A stretch of 64,000 bases of DNA from Nocardia sp. NBC_01730 (GTDB lineage: Bacteria > Actinomycetota > Actinomycetes > Mycobacteriales > Mycobacteriaceae). The stretch lies in contig NZ_CP109162.1 in the NCBI RefSeq assembly GCF_035920445.1, forward strand, positions 4,898,001 to 4,962,000, written 5' to 3'. Position numbers and translations under genes: made by a program. The notes below the pieces were generated by a model that did no database searches, had not been told where the DNA came from, and was given only the letters and a program-made list of their open reading frames with translations. The number at the start of each line of letters is the position of its first letter. Positions within the stretch are counted from its first letter, which is position 1. Of the stretch, positions 45,841 through 56,101 are shown piece after piece.

Positions 45841-46662
45841 TCAGCTGCCGGTCCCCATCCGCCAGATCGCATTGTCATGAACGTTTCGGTGTGCGACCAT
45901 CCAGAACGCACGCCAGTCATCGAAAGTGAGCGGAAGACGTTCGCCACGTACATTTTCGGCCGCGTCCTCGGCCGCGCGGATGACGGAGGCGAAGGTGAGG
46001 GTTGCTTTGCGGAGGCGTTCCTCGGCGCTGTCCAGGCCGCCGAGATGAACTACGCGCAGCCCTTCCGGGATGAGGTCGGGTGGGAGGCCCGCTTTGGTGC
46101 TGCGGGAGATGATCTTTTCCGCCAGAGCCAAGGCGGGTTGGGCCATGGCGATGCCGTCCAGGCAAGAGCCGCGGGACTTCTCGGCGGATTTGCGTTCCTC
46201 CCAGGCGCGTTCCTGGGCGGCGATCTTCTCCTCGACGGTCGCGTCGGGGGCGAAATCGGCGTCGCTCAAATGGGGGCTGCGGTTGACGAGTTTGGCGACC
46301 AGGGCGGCGGCTACGTCGTTGACAGTGAATTCGCCTGCGGCTTGGGCTATTCGAGAGTGGAAAAGGACTTGGAGGAGCAGGTCACCGAGTTCTTCCTTGA
46401 TGGTCTCGGCGTCCTCGTGCTGGATGGCGTCGAGGAGTTCGTAGGTTTCCTCGAGCAGGTATGGGCGCAAGGAGTCGTGCGTCTGGGTGACCTCCCAACC
46501 ACCGAAATTCCACAGGCGGTCCATGACTTCGACAGCTCCGGCGAGACCGGCCGCGACAACCGCCGTGTCGCTCGGCAGATGCCGATCACCGTTGGGCGGC
46601 GTGCGGCCGGAGGCGGCGTGCCGTGCGGCACGCAAGACGGATTCGTCGCGAGTCGAACTCAT
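45841..46662 (-). CDS. mazG: Nucleoside triphosphate pyrophosphohydrolase MazG
   Basis: 273 residues. The MazG metal motif is visible as [20 protein letters not shown], then [15 protein letters not shown]. It hydrolyses abnormal (d)NTPs to NMP and pyrophosphate, and in mycobacteria it helps survival under oxidative stress. The start ATG 46662 overlaps the mfd stop by 4 nt. The mfd-mazG pair matches Rv1020-Rv1021. The protein is somewhat shorter at the N-terminus than the roughly 325-residue mycobacterial form. Confidence 0.93.
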   Translation of the reverse strand: MSSTRDESVLRAARHAASGRTPPNGDRHLPSDTAVVAAGLAGAVEVMDRLWNFGGWEVTQTHDSLRPYLLEETYELLDAIQHEDAETIKEELGDLLLQVLFHSRIAQAAGEFTVNDVAAALVAKLVNRSPHLSDADFAPDATVEEKIAAQERAWEERKSAEKSRGSCLDGIAMAQPALALAEKIISRSTKAGLPPDLIPEGLRVVHLGGLDSAEERLRKATLTFASVIRAAEDAAENVRGERLPLTFDDWRAFWMVAHRNVHDNAIWRMGTGS

Positions 46663-49600
46663 CGGACCGACATCTCGGTGGCGACGGTGAGATCGACCGC
46701 GCCCTGGGCCTTTCCGTCCAGGGCGAGCAGCAGGTCGGCCACGAATTGGAGCAGCACCACGTCGCGGACCCGCTCGGCCCCGACGCTGTCCTCCACCCGC
46801 GGCAACGGAAGTTGCACCACGCCGGAGACGGCGCGGTATCCCGCGCTCGGGTAGATCCGCTTGAGGCGCAGTTGTTTGGAATCCGGCAGATGAAGCGGTG
46901 AGATCTTCAACGTCGTTCCGGTGACGGCGATTTCGGCGACCTCGTACGCACGGGCGAGCAGTCGCAGCTTGGCCACCGAAACGAGGCGTCCGACCTCGAC
47001 CGGCAGCGGACCGTACCGGTCGACGAGTTCCTCGACGACCAGCGCGAGCGCCGCATCATCCTGCGCGGCGGCCAGTTTCCGATACGCCTCCAGGCGGAGG
47101 CGGTCGCTGGCGACGTAATCGGGCGGGATGTGCGCGTCGACGGGCAAGTCGATGCGCACCTCTTTGATCTCCTCGGTGGTGATCGGCTTGCCGTCGGCGG
47201 CGGCGCGATAGGCCTCGACCGCCTCGCCGACCAGACGGACGTAGAGATCGAAGCCGACGCCCGCGACATGGCCGGACTGTTCGGCGCCGAGCACGTTGCC
47301 CGCACCGCGGATCTCGAGATCCTTCATCGCGACGGCCATGCCCGCACCCAGATCCGAATTCTGCGAAATCGTGGCCAGGCGGTCGTAGGCCGTCTCGGTG
47401 AGCGGCTTCTCCGGCGGGTACAAGAAGTAGGCGTAGCCGCGCTCCCTGCTGCGCCCGACCCGGCCGCGCAGCTGGTGCAGCTGCGAGAGGCCGAGGGCGT
47501 CGGCGCGTTCCACGATCAGTGTGTTGGCGTTGGAGATGTCCAGTCCGGTCTCGATGATCGTGGTGCAGACCAGCACGTCGAACTCCCGCTGCCAGAAGCC
47601 CTGCACGGTGGACTCCAGCGCGTCCTCGTTCATCTGCCCGTGCGCGACCGCGACCCGCGCCTCCGGCACGAGATCGCGAATCCGCTTGGCCGCCTTGTCG
47701 ATCGACGACACGCGGTTGTGCACGTAGAACACCTGGCCGTCGCGCAGCAGCTCGCGCCGAATGGCGGCGGTGACCTGCTTGTCGTTGTACCCGCCGACGT
47801 AAGTGAGCACCGGGTGGCGCTCCTCGGGCGGCGTGAGGATCGTGGACATCTCGCGGATGCCGGCCAGGCTCATTTCCAGGGTGCGCGGAATCGGCGTCGC
47901 GGACATGGTGAGCACATCGACATGGGTGCGCAGCGCCTTGATGTGTTCCTTGTGCTCGACGCCGAACCGCTGCTCCTCGTCGACCACCACCAAGCCGAGG
48001 TCCTTCCAGCGCACGCCCGTCTGCAGCAGCCGGTGGGTACCGACCACGATGTCGACGCTGCCGTCGGCCATGCCCTCCAGCACGACGCGGGCATCGGGCG
48101 GATCGGTGAAGCGGGAAAGCCCCCGCACGGTGATCGGGAAGCCGGAGACGCGCTCGGTGAAGGTCTGCAGATGCTGTTGCGCGAGCAGTGTGGTCGGCAC
48201 GAGCACGACGACCTGCTTGCCGTCCTGCACTGCCTTGAAGGCGGCGCGCACGGCGATCTCGGTCTTGCCGTAGCCGACGTCGCCGCACACCACTCGGTCC
48301 ATCGGGACCGGCTTCTCCATGTCCGCCTTCACCTCGGCGATGGCGGTCATCTGATCGACGGTCTCGGTGAACGCGAACGCATCCTCCATCTCCTGCTGCC
48401 ATGGCGTGTCCAGCCCGAACGCGTGTCCCGGCGCCGCCTGGCGGGCGGCATACAGCTGCACGAGCTCGCCCGCGATCTCGCGAACGGCCTTGCGCGCCTT
48501 GCGTTTCGTATTGGCCCAGTCCGAGCCTCCGAGCTTGGACAGGCTCGGCATCTCACCGCCGACGTAGCGGGAGAGCTGATCGAGCGACTCCATCGGCACG
48601 AACAAGCGGTCGCCGGGCTGACCGCGCTTGCCCGGCGCGTATTCGATAACCAGGTATTCGCGACGCGCGCCGCCGACGGTGCGCTCGATCATCTCGACGA
48701 ACTTGCCGATGCCGTGCTGATCGTGCACCACCATGTCGCCCGCGTTGAGCGCCAGCGGATCGACCTGGTTGCGCCGCTTGGCGGGCATCCGCTTGCCCTC
48801 GGCAGGGGCGGTGACCCGGTTGCCGGTGAGATCGGATTCAGCGACGACCACGAGCCCGGCGTCGTCGAACACCAGACCGTCGTGCAGCGAGCCGCACAGC
48901 ACGCCGACGACGCCCGCGCTCGGCTCAGCGCCCGATTCCAGCGCCGCCGCGGGCACGTCGGCATCGGCGAGCCGTTCCAGAACGCGCTGCGCCGTACCCT
49001 GTCCCGCGACGACCACGACCGCCATGCCACCAGTGGATACGTGCGCGCGCAGCGAGGCGAAGATAGTCGCCACCAGCTCGTCGGAACCGCGCGCAGCGGG
49101 ACCGGTCAGCACCGGGAGGACGACCTCCGCCGGGTCACCGGAGGTGAGGGGGCTCAGCGTCCACCAGGGCAGGCCATGCCGGTCGGCGCTGGCGTGGATC
49201 TCAGGCAGCGGACGGTAGGCCGAGGCCGCAAGGTCGAGCCCGTGCCCACCGAGCGGAGCGGCGCCGCCGAACGAGGCCGCCGTCCAGGATGCCTCCAGGA
49301 ACTCCTCGCCGGTGCGCACCAGATCGGCCGCGCGGGTGCGGATCTTCTCCGGATCGCACAGCAGCACGTGGGTTCCCTCGGGCAGCACCTCGGTGAGCAG
49401 GCGCAGCTGCCCGGGTTGCAGTACCGGCAGCAGCGCCTCCATGCCGTCGACCGGGATGCCCTGCGCCAGCTTCTCCAGCATCTCGACCAGCGCCGCGTCC
49501 GCCGCGTTGGCGACGGCGACCTCGGCGGCGCGCTCGCGCACCGCCGTGGTGAGCAGCAATTCCCGGCACGGCGGCGCGACGACGACATTCGCCGCGACGT

Positions 49601-50270
49601 CCGGCAGCGAGCGCTGGTCGGCGACCGCGAACGGCCGCAGCTCGGCGATCTCGTCGCCCCAGAACTCCACGCGCACCGGATGATCGGCGGTCGGCGGGAA
49701 GACGTCCAGGATGCCACCGCGCACCGCGAACTCGCCGCGCTTGCCCACCATGTCGACCCGGGTGTAGGCGAATTCGACCAGGCGTGTGAGCAACTCGTCG
49801 AAGTCGAATTCGACACCGACGCGCAGCACGATCGGCTCGATGTCGCCGAGCCCGCCCGCCATCGGCTGCATGAGCGACCGCACCGTGGTCACCACCACGC
49901 GCAACGGCCCCGGGAAGGTCGAATCGTCGGGGTGTGCGATCCGGCGAAGCACCTCGAGCCTGCGCCCCACCGTGTCGGCGCCTGGCGAGAGTCGCTCATG
50001 CGGCAGCGTCTCCCAAGATGGGAACTGCGCCACGGCGGCGCCGAGCATCTCCTCGAGCTCGACGGTCAGATCGTCGGCCTCGCGCCCGGTCGCGGTGACC
50101 ACCACCAACGGCCGCTCGGCCGCGACGGTCGCCGCCACGAACGGCCGCACCGCGGACGGCGCGACCAACTCGACCGACGCAGTGCCGATCAGCTCCGCGA
50201 CAGTCCGTAGCGAGGTATCGGCACCGGCCGCGGCGGCCAGTCCCGCCAACGGCGGGCGGTGGGTGGACAT
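46659..50270 (-). CDS. mfd: Transcription-repair coupling factor Mfd
   Basis: 1203 residues from ATG 50270, preceded by AGGAG; family length. It frees stalled RNA polymerase and recruits UvrA. The UvrB-homology part is at the N-terminus, the RNA-polymerase-binding module is near residue 500 ([17 protein letters not shown]), and the helicase has Walker [19 protein letters not shown] and Walker [18 protein letters not shown]. The C-terminal TRCF domain is complete. It is translationally coupled to mazG. Confidence 0.97.
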   Translation of the reverse strand: MSTHRPPLAGLAAAAGADTSLRTVAELIGTASVELVAPSAVRPFVAATVAAERPLVVVTATGREADDLTVELEEMLGAAVAQFPSWETLPHERLSPGADTVGRRLEVLRRIAHPDDSTFPGPLRVVVTTVRSLMQPMAGGLGDIEPIVLRVGVEFDFDELLTRLVEFAYTRVDMVGKRGEFAVRGGILDVFPPTADHPVRVEFWGDEIAELRPFAVADQRSLPDVAANVVVAPPCRELLLTTAVRERAAEVAVANAADAALVEMLEKLAQGIPVDGMEALLPVLQPGQLRLLTEVLPEGTHVLLCDPEKIRTRAADLVRTGEEFLEASWTAASFGGAAPLGGHGLDLAASAYRPLPEIHASADRHGLPWWTLSPLTSGDPAEVVLPVLTGPAARGSDELVATIFASLRAHVSTGGMAVVVVAGQGTAQRVLERLADADVPAAALESGAEPSAGVVGVLCGSLHDGLVFDDAGLVVVAESDLTGNRVTAPAEGKRMPAKRRNQVDPLALNAGDMVVHDQHGIGKFVEMIERTVGGARREYLVIEYAPGKRGQPGDRLFVPMESLDQLSRYVGGEMPSLSKLGGSDWANTKRKARKAVREIAGELVQLYAARQAAPGHAFGLDTPWQQEMEDAFAFTETVDQMTAIAEVKADMEKPVPMDRVVCGDVGYGKTEIAVRAAFKAVQDGKQVVVLVPTTLLAQQHLQTFTERVSGFPITVRGLSRFTDPPDARVVLEGMADGSVDIVVGTHRLLQTGVRWKDLGLVVVDEEQRFGVEHKEHIKALRTHVDVLTMSATPIPRTLEMSLAGIREMSTILTPPEERHPVLTYVGGYNDKQVTAAIRRELLRDGQVFYVHNRVSSIDKAAKRIRDLVPEARVAVAHGQMNEDALESTVQGFWQREFDVLVCTTIIETGLDISNANTLIVERADALGLSQLHQLRGRVGRSRERGYAYFLYPPEKPLTETAYDRLATISQNSDLGAGMAVAMKDLEIRGAGNVLGAEQSGHVAGVGFDLYVRLVGEAVEAYRAAADGKPITTEEIKEVRIDLPVDAHIPPDYVASDRLRLEAYRKLAAAQDDAALALVVEELVDRYGPLPVEVGRLVSVAKLRLLARAYEVAEIAVTGTTLKISPLHLPDSKQLRLKRIYPSAGYRAVSGVVQLPLPRVEDSVGAERVRDVVLLQFVADLLLALDGKAQGAVDLTVATEMSVR

Positions 50271-50329
50271 CGACAACTCCTGAGCGCAGGCGGGCGTTAT
50301 GGTGTTGATTTTTGCAGCGCCTGCGGCGC

Positions 50330-50731
50330 TGCGGGTTCGCGGCCCCTGGATGGCTCGCATCCGAGCGTCCGAGACTCACCCCCGGCAGAGCGGGAAGAGG
50401 GTCGACCAGGCGTTTTGTGGTTTGGCCTGGCGAGAGCGAGCGCTGATCGGGGTGGTTCGCCGCTTGGTCCAGCCGCCTCCGCGACGAAGTCACCAGTGGC
50501 AGTACCCAGCCACGAGCCACCCAATGCGAGCCATCCAAGGGTGGCGCACCCCAGTGCCGCCGATACCGCCTCACACAACCACACCGGCCGAACCCCCATT
50601 TCCGAGCGCAGCGAGACCGAGCATTCCCCTGTTCGCGGCCCGGCTCGCGTCCGAGCGGCCGACGCGTCCGCGACGAAGTCGCCAGCGTCGGTCGCTCGGA
50701 CGCGAGCCAAAAGGGGGCCGCGAACCCGCCG
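50330..50731. repeat. Non-coding segment with related inverted and direct repeats
   Basis: A motif of the form GCGGGTTCGCGGCCCC...GGCTCGC.TCCGAGCG occurs at about 50330-50371, in shorter form at 50630-50660, and inverted at about 50690-50731. The gap between mfd and the TetR gene (480 bp) otherwise shows no gene. Confidence 0.7.
50644..50706 (-). terminator. Long hairpin downstream of the TetR gene
   Basis: CTCGCGTCCGAGCG (50644-50657) pairs perfectly with 50693-50706. The stem continues inward for 8 more pairs with one G-T wobble. It lies 43 nt past the TetR stop on the minus strand and is the probable terminator. Confidence 0.7.
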
Positions 50732-50748
50732 CGCCCGCGCGGCCAAAA

Positions 50749-51396
50749 TTACGGCACGTAGCGGCGGAGTCTGCGGGCGGCGAACTCACGGAAGTACGAC
50801 AGCTTCTCCGCGGGGACGAGCGACGGCAGCAGGAAGAACCAGGCGCGTTCCATCCTGATCGCCATCTGGTCGATCGTCTCGGTGCCGACTGCGGTGATGT
50901 GCACGCCCGCGGTCACTTCTTGCAGCAGTAGGCCGATGACCTCAGGGTCGAGGTGGGACTCCAGATCGCCCTGGGCGACGGCCCGCTCGGAGAGCAGGCG
51001 GTAGGTGTCGCCCCAGGTTTTGGCGATGTTGTCGCCCTGCGCGCCGCGGTAGTCGCCGATCTGGTGGGTCAGCTTCAGCATGGCGCCGACCATCGGGTCG
51101 TTCATCGATAGGTCGGCAACGACGTAGGTGATGCCGATGCACGCTTCCAGCGCGGGCACTCTGGGATCGAAGAAGCCCTGGCACGAGCTGATCAGTCGCT
51201 CGTTGCCCTGGTCGACCACGGCGCGCGCCAGCTCTTCCTTCGAGCCGAAGTGAAAGTACAAGGCGCCCTTGGTTACGTTGGACTGCGCGATGATCTCGCT
51301 CAGGCTCGCATTCGCATATCCCAAGCGCAGAAAGACATCGGCAGCGCCAGCAAGGACGGAATCGCGCGTGATCTCCGCGCGCGCTTGCCTAGCCAT
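50749..51396 (-). CDS. TetR-family regulator, gamma-butyrolactone-receptor-like
   Basis: 215 residues. The HTH reads ADVFLRLGYANASLSEIIAQ, then SNVTKGALYFHFGSKEELAR. This wording, with length and C-terminal pattern (TAGVHITAVGTETIDQMAIR), is typical of ScbR/ArpA-type receptors that sense autoregulator lactones in actinomycetes. No synthase (AfsA) gene lies nearby, so it may be an orphan receptor. The M. tuberculosis synteny block has no counterpart between the TetR Rv1019 and mfd. Confidence 0.8.
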   Translation of the reverse strand: MARQARAEITRDSVLAGAADVFLRLGYANASLSEIIAQSNVTKGALYFHFGSKEELARAVVDQGNERLISSCQGFFDPRVPALEACIGITYVVADLSMNDPMVGAMLKLTHQIGDYRGAQGDNIAKTWGDTYRLLSERAVAQGDLESHLDPEVIGLLLQEVTAGVHITAVGTETIDQMAIRMERAWFFLLPSLVPAEKLSYFREFAARRLRRYVP

Positions 51397-51576
51397 CAGA
51401 TCCGCCTGTCATCCCAAAACCAGCCATCCTGAAGTAGACCGAAATCCCGAAGTAGACCGACTTACCGCTCGAACAGCACCCAGAGGATGGGTGAACCGTA
51501 CCATCAGCTGCCCGCCCGGCAGCGGATTCGAGCATTCGATCAGACCTACAGCGCAATTTGCTGGTTAACATCCGAG

Positions 51577-52230
51577 TCACTCCCCGGTGCTCGCGCGCCA
51601 TTCCGAGCTGAGTCGCGGATGGGCTTCCAGATGGCTGAGTCCGTTCCAGCAGAGGTTCACCAGATGTGCCGCGACAACCTCTTTCGACGGTGTGCGCTCG
51701 TCGAGCCACCAGGTGGCGGCGGTGGCGACCTGACCGACCAGTGCCTGCGCATAGAGCGTAGACAGGCTGGTGTCGAAACCGCGGCGCTCGAAATCGTCCG
51801 CCAGTATGTGCGCCACTTGGTTGGTCGCCTCGTTGAGGAGGCTGGAATACCGGCCTTCGGCAGCGGCGGCGGGCTGATCGCGCACCAGAATTCGAAACCC
51901 GTCGGTCCGTTCTTCGATATAGGTCAGCAGTGCTAGCGCGACCTGTTCCAGCCGAATTCGGGACCGATTCTGGGTGAGCGAGGACGTGATCATGTCGAGC
52001 AGCATCGACATCTCGCGATCGACGACGACCGCGTACAACCCCTCTTTGCCGCCGAAGTGTTCGTACACGACAGGTTTCGAGACCTGGGCACGTTGCGCGA
52101 TCTCCTCGATCGAGGTCGCGTCGTATCCGCGTTCGGCGAACAGCGCGCGACCGATCTCGATCAACTGCTGACGCCGCTGGGTACCGGTCATCCGCGGCCG
52201 GGACACCCGATGCGACTCACCCGAAGACAC
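51577..52230 (-). CDS. TetR-family regulator (Rv1019-like)
   Basis: 217 residues from GTG 52230 with GAGAGG upstream; longer frames lack an RBS. The HTH is SIEEIAQRAQVSKPVVYEHF, followed by GGKEGLYAVVVDREMSMLLD. The ligand half ends with LVNLCWNGLSHLEAHPRLSS. The position beside mfd and glmU agrees with M. tuberculosis Rv1019, an autorepressor. The 610-bp gap to the tRNA-Gln gene is full of repeats. Confidence 0.85.
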   Translation of the reverse strand: MSSGESHRVSRPRMTGTQRRQQLIEIGRALFAERGYDATSIEEIAQRAQVSKPVVYEHFGGKEGLYAVVVDREMSMLLDMITSSLTQNRSRIRLEQVALALLTYIEERTDGFRILVRDQPAAAAEGRYSSLLNEATNQVAHILADDFERRGFDTSLSTLYAQALVGQVATAATWWLDERTPSKEVVAAHLVNLCWNGLSHLEAHPRLSSEWRASTGE

Positions 52231-52310
52231 AATTCCGCCTCTCCGCGTTTTTTGCCGGTCGTGGGTGCCTCGACGATTTCGCACCGGGCCGACGGTCACC
52301 TGCCCGGCTG

Positions 52311-52740
52311 GGTTTTGGGCGTACCCGACGAGTTACCCATGTGCGTGCGAAATCAGCCGTCACGTTCAGGAAGCTCGCGTACCTGGCTGCCCTCCCGCAC
52401 GCATGACATTACCGTCCGGCGACAACTGCTCCACAGCCGTCCGGCGACAACTGCTCCACAGCCCCCGCCACCCGCCTGGCAACGCGGCGGATACCGAGCC
52501 CACTCTGGACCCCGGTGACCACGAGGCCGGCAGGACACCTCGGGCACGTCCGGTCCGAACGACGAGATCCGAGATCACCAACCCAGGCGGTGTGCACAGA
52601 TCTCCCCAACGCGACGACTGATCTCGCACGTACATGGGTAACTCACCGGGCACGCCCAGAACTCGAGCAACACCCAACGCAGGACCCGAACGCGAATCTC
52701 GCGGCACCCGACCAGTACGGCCTAAAGACCCGGAGAGGCG
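52311..52740. repeat. Repeat-rich gap: one partial and one full copy of a dispersed repeat
   Basis: A full copy in minus orientation covers about 52606-52740 and a partial plus-orientation copy about 52311-52370. Both share GAGTTACCCATGT. The full copy is about 84 percent identical by eye to the copy at 55548-55680. No gene is seen between the TetR gene and tRNA-Gln. Confidence 0.85.
52412..52461. repeat. Exact 25-bp tandem duplication
   Basis: CCGTCCGGCGACAACTGCTC-CACAG occurs twice head to tail (52412-52436 and 52437-52461). It lies inside the non-coding gap upstream of tRNA-Gln. Confidence 0.97.
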
Positions 52741-52841
52741 GGGGAGCGGGGGAGCATTCGCGAGGAAGCGGGGGAGTATGCGAGGATCTTTCCCGTGCCG
52801 TGGCACAGCGGCGGGGGTTTCCCGAACCGCCGATGTGGTAA

Positions 52842-52912
52842 TCCGCCGTGGTGTAATGGCAGCACATCTGATTTTGGTTCAGAGAGTTCAGGTTCGAGTC
52901 CTGGCGGCGGAG
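52842..52912 (+). tRNA. tRNA-Gln (anticodon UUG)
   Basis: Acceptor TCCGCCG pairs with CGGCGGA. Anticodon stem TCTGA/TCAGA encloses TTTTGGT (anticodon TTG). The T loop is TTCGAGT and the discriminator is G. CCA is not encoded. It lies 89 nt before glmU. Confidence 0.95.
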
Positions 52913-53001
52913 CTCGACAGCACGATGACTATCGTTGGCCGCACATCGCTGACCATGCACGACGACAGCCCCGCACGAGGACAGGCAGCCGAGGGAGATC
53001 C

Positions 53002-54492
53002 ATGCCACAGCAGACCGCCGTCGTCGTTCTCGCAGCCGGTGCCGGGACGCGAATGCGGTCGAAGACCCCCAAGGTGCTGCATTCGCTGGCCGGTCGGAGC
53101 ATGCTCGCGCACGCGCTGCATGCGGCGAACGAGATCGACCCCGCGTACCTCATCACTGTGGTGGGGCACGACCGTGGCCAAGTCGGCGCGGCGGTGTCCG
53201 CGATCGCCGACGACCTGGGCCGGGGCATCACGACTGCCATCCAGGAGAAGCAGCTCGGCACGGGGCACGCGGTGCAGTGCGCTCTGGCCGCGCTGCCGGT
53301 CGGTTTCACCGGCGATGTCCTGGTCACCTCCGCCGACGTGCCGCTGCTGGACGGGCACACGCTCTCGGCTCTGCTCGACGAGCACCGCAGCTACGCCGAA
53401 CGCTCGGCGGTCACCGTGCTGACCTTCGTGCCCGACGACCCGAACGGGTACGGCCGCATCGTGCGTGACGCGAACGGCCAGCTGGTCGAGATCGTCGAGC
53501 ATGCCGACGCCTCTCCGAAGCAGGCCGCGATCCCCGAGGTGAACTCCGGCGTCTACGCGTTCGACGCCGCGATACTGCGGACCATGATCAGCAGGCTCTC
53601 CACCGCCAACGCCCAGCACGAGCTGTATCTGACCGACGTGCTGCGACTGGCACACGAGGCAGGCCACCCCGTGCACGGAGCGCGCCTGCTCGACGCGGCC
53701 AAGGTCACCGGCGTCAACGACCGCGTGCAGCTGGCTTCGGCGGCGAGCAGGCTCAACCGCTACATCCTGGAACGGCACATGCGCGCCGGCGTCACCATCA
53801 TGGACCCGGCCTCCACCTGGGTGGATGCCAGCGTGCGGATCGGAAGGGACGCGGTGCTGCGCCCTGGCGTGCAGTTGCTCGGCACCACCGTGATCGGCGA
53901 GGACGTCGAGGTGGGCCCGGACAGCACGCTCACCGACGTCATCGTGGGCGACGGCGCCAAGGTGGTCCGCACCCACGGTGAGGGCGCGACCGTCGGGCCG
54001 CACGCCAACATCGGCCCGTTCAGCTATCTGCGTCCCGGCACCGTGGTCGGCGATTCGGGCAAGCTGGGCGCCTTCGTGGAGACCAAGAACGCCTCGATCG
54101 GCGCGCATTCCAAGGTGCCGCATCTGACCTACGTCGGCGATGCCACCATCGGTGAGCACAGCAACATCGGTGCTTCCAGCGTTTTCGTCAATTACGACGG
54201 CGTGACCAAGCACCACACGACAGTTGGCTCGCACGTGCGCACCGGCAGCGACACCATGTTCGTCGCGCCGGTGACGGTGGGTGACGGCGCGTACACGGCG
54301 GCGGGTACTGTACTGCGCAGAAGTGTTCCGCCCGGGGCTCTCGCGGTGTCCGGCGGACCGCAGAAGAACATCGAGGGCTGGGTGCAGCAACACCGTCCAG
54401 GGACGGACGCGGCGCTCGCGGCGGCGGAATCCATCGCGGCCAAAGAGATGTCGGGTCAGGCAATCGAGCAAAAGGATGGCAAACAGCAGTGA
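53002..54492 (+). CDS. glmU: Bifunctional GlmU
   Basis: 496 residues from ATG 53002 with GAGGGAGA. The N-terminal uridyltransferase has the nucleotide loop [20 protein letters not shown]. The C-terminal left-handed beta-helix acetyltransferase (hexapeptide repeats from about residue 265) has [20 protein letters not shown]. It makes UDP-N-acetylglucosamine for peptidoglycan and glycolipids. The stop overlaps the prs start (GTGA). Confidence 0.97.
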   Translation: MPQQTAVVVLAAGAGTRMRSKTPKVLHSLAGRSMLAHALHAANEIDPAYLITVVGHDRGQVGAAVSAIADDLGRGITTAIQEKQLGTGHAVQCALAALPVGFTGDVLVTSADVPLLDGHTLSALLDEHRSYAERSAVTVLTFVPDDPNGYGRIVRDANGQLVEIVEHADASPKQAAIPEVNSGVYAFDAAILRTMISRLSTANAQHELYLTDVLRLAHEAGHPVHGARLLDAAKVTGVNDRVQLASAASRLNRYILERHMRAGVTIMDPASTWVDASVRIGRDAVLRPGVQLLGTTVIGEDVEVGPDSTLTDVIVGDGAKVVRTHGEGATVGPHANIGPFSYLRPGTVVGDSGKLGAFVETKNASIGAHSKVPHLTYVGDATIGEHSNIGASSVFVNYDGVTKHHTTVGSHVRTGSDTMFVAPVTVGDGAYTAAGTVLRRSVPPGALAVSGGPQKNIEGWVQQHRPGTDAALAAAESIAAKEMSGQAIEQKDGKQQ

Positions 54493-55469
54493 CCGCGTCA
54501 TGGATCGACAACCAGAAGAACCTGATGCTCTTCTCGGGACGCGCCCATCCTGAGCTGGCCGAGCAGGTCGCCAAGGAACTCGACGTGCACGTCACGCCGC
54601 AGACCGCCCGCGACTTCGCCAATGGCGAGATCTTCGTCCGATTCGAGGAGTCGGTACGCGGATCCGACGCCTTCCTCCTGCAGAGCTTCCCCGCGCCGCT
54701 GAACCAGTGGCTGATGGAGCAGCTCATCATGATCGACGCGCTCAAGCGCGGCTCCGCCAAGCGGATCACCGCGGTGCTGCCCTTCTACCCCTACGCCCGC
54801 CAGGACAAGAAGCACCGCGGCCGCGAACCGATCTCGGCCCGCCTGGTCGCCGACCTGCTGAAGACCGCAGGCGCGGACCGGATCATCACCGTCGACCTGC
54901 ACACCGATCAAATCCAGGGCTTCTTCGACGGCCCGGTCGATCACATGCACGCCCAGCTGCAGCTGGCGGAGTACGTGCGCAACAACTACAGCCTGGAGCA
55001 CATCACCGTCGTCTCCCCGGACTCGGGACGTGTGCGCGTCGCCGAGAAGTGGGCAGACTCGCTGGGTGGCTCGCCGCTGGCGTTCATCCACAAGACGCGC
55101 GACCCGCTGGTGCCGAACCAGGTGAAGTCCAACCGCGTGGTGGGTGAAGTCGAGGGACGCACCTGCATCCTGATCGACGACATGATCGACACCGGTGGCA
55201 CCATCGCAGGCGCGGTCAATGTGCTGAAGGAGGCAGGCGCCGGTGACGTGGTGATCGCCGCGACCCACGGCGTGCTGAGCCCGCCCGCCGCCGAGCGCCT
55301 CGCCTCCTGCGGCGCCAAGGAGGTCGTGGTGACCAACACCCTGCCGATCAGCGAGGAGAAGAAGTTCCCGCAGCTGACCGTGCTCTCCATCGCGCCGCTG
55401 CTGGCCCGCACCATCCGTGAGGTCTTCGAAAACGGCTCGGTCACCGGCCTTTTCAACGGCAACGCTTGA
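54489..55469 (+). CDS. prs: Ribose-phosphate pyrophosphokinase
   Basis: 326 residues from GTG 54489. It makes PRPP from ribose-5-phosphate and ATP for nucleotide, His and Trp synthesis, and in this order for arabinogalactan precursors. Key loops are [18 protein letters not shown], the catalytic region [20 protein letters not shown] and the PRPP loop [17 protein letters not shown]. It is translationally coupled to glmU, as in M. tuberculosis. Confidence 0.97.
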   Translation: MTASWIDNQKNLMLFSGRAHPELAEQVAKELDVHVTPQTARDFANGEIFVRFEESVRGSDAFLLQSFPAPLNQWLMEQLIMIDALKRGSAKRITAVLPFYPYARQDKKHRGREPISARLVADLLKTAGADRIITVDLHTDQIQGFFDGPVDHMHAQLQLAEYVRNNYSLEHITVVSPDSGRVRVAEKWADSLGGSPLAFIHKTRDPLVPNQVKSNRVVGEVEGRTCILIDDMIDTGGTIAGAVNVLKEAGAGDVVIAATHGVLSPPAAERLASCGAKEVVVTNTLPISEEKKFPQLTVLSIAPLLARTIREVFENGSVTGLFNGNA

Positions 55470-55470
55470 C

Positions 55471-55680
55471 CGCCTCTCCGAGTATTCAGGCCGTACTGGT
55501 CGGGTGAGACGGGGTTTGCGTTCAGGTCCTGCGTTGGGTGCTCTCCCGCCTCTCCTGGGTTTCAGGCCGTACTAGTCGGCTGCCGCGTGATTTGCGTTCA
55601 GGTCCTGCGTTGGGTGCTGGTCGGGTTCTGGACGTACCCGGTGAGTTACCCATGTCCGCACGAGATCAGCTGTTGCGTTG
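55471..55680 (+). repeat. One partial and one full copy of the dispersed 130-bp repeat
   Basis: The partial copy 55471-55541 and the full copy 55548-55680 share CAGGCCGTACT and TTCAGGTCCTGCGTTGGGTG. They are inverted relative to the copy at 52606-52740, so tRNA-Gln, glmU and prs lie between inverted copies. The partial copy starts 1 nt after the prs stop. Confidence 0.88.
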
Positions 55681-55744
55681 GAAGTGTTGGGTTGTTTGCG
55701 TTCTGCACCCGTTAGTCCCTGCGATCGGTGGGGATACTAGGGGT

Positions 55745-56005
55745 ATGGACCGTGACCCGTTGGATACCGACATGGGGGACGACGACCAGGCGGACGAGAT
55801 CCGCGAGTACGAGCGCAACGTCGAGGATCCGCCCGACGACCTGCTCATCCCCTATCGCGAGAACGACGACGACGGCAGGCTCGGCATCGAAGACGAGCTC
55901 GATCAGGAGTGGACGCGGCGCGGGCAACGTGCCGAAGCCGCCGAGGAAGACGACCGGCCCGCCGAGGTGGCCGCCATCGAGATCGTGCACGACGAGGATC
56001 TCTGA
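55745..56005 (+). CDS. Very acidic small hypothetical protein
   Basis: 86 residues from ATG 55745 (MDRDPLDTDMGDDDQADEIR). About a third of the residues are Asp or Glu, with no hydrophobic core and likely little fixed structure. No family is recognised. It follows the repeat copies downstream of prs, and the RBS is weak. Confidence 0.55.
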   Translation: MDRDPLDTDMGDDDQADEIREYERNVEDPPDDLLIPYRENDDDGRLGIEDELDQEWTRRGQRAEAAEEDDRPAEVAAIEIVHDEDL

Positions 56006-56101
56006 GACCCGATGTGCGCCACGCTGCCGCAATCGGCGATGGCGAAGAGTTTGCCGTGGTACGCATAGGTGGCGTGACCGGGACGATACGAGGAGGGTGC
56101 G

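Noticed and set aside
47130..50210. Plus-strand open frame of over 1000 codons opposite mfd
   Set aside because: Antisense shadow of mfd in high-GC DNA; composition is dominated by Arg, His, Asp and Gln with no domain.
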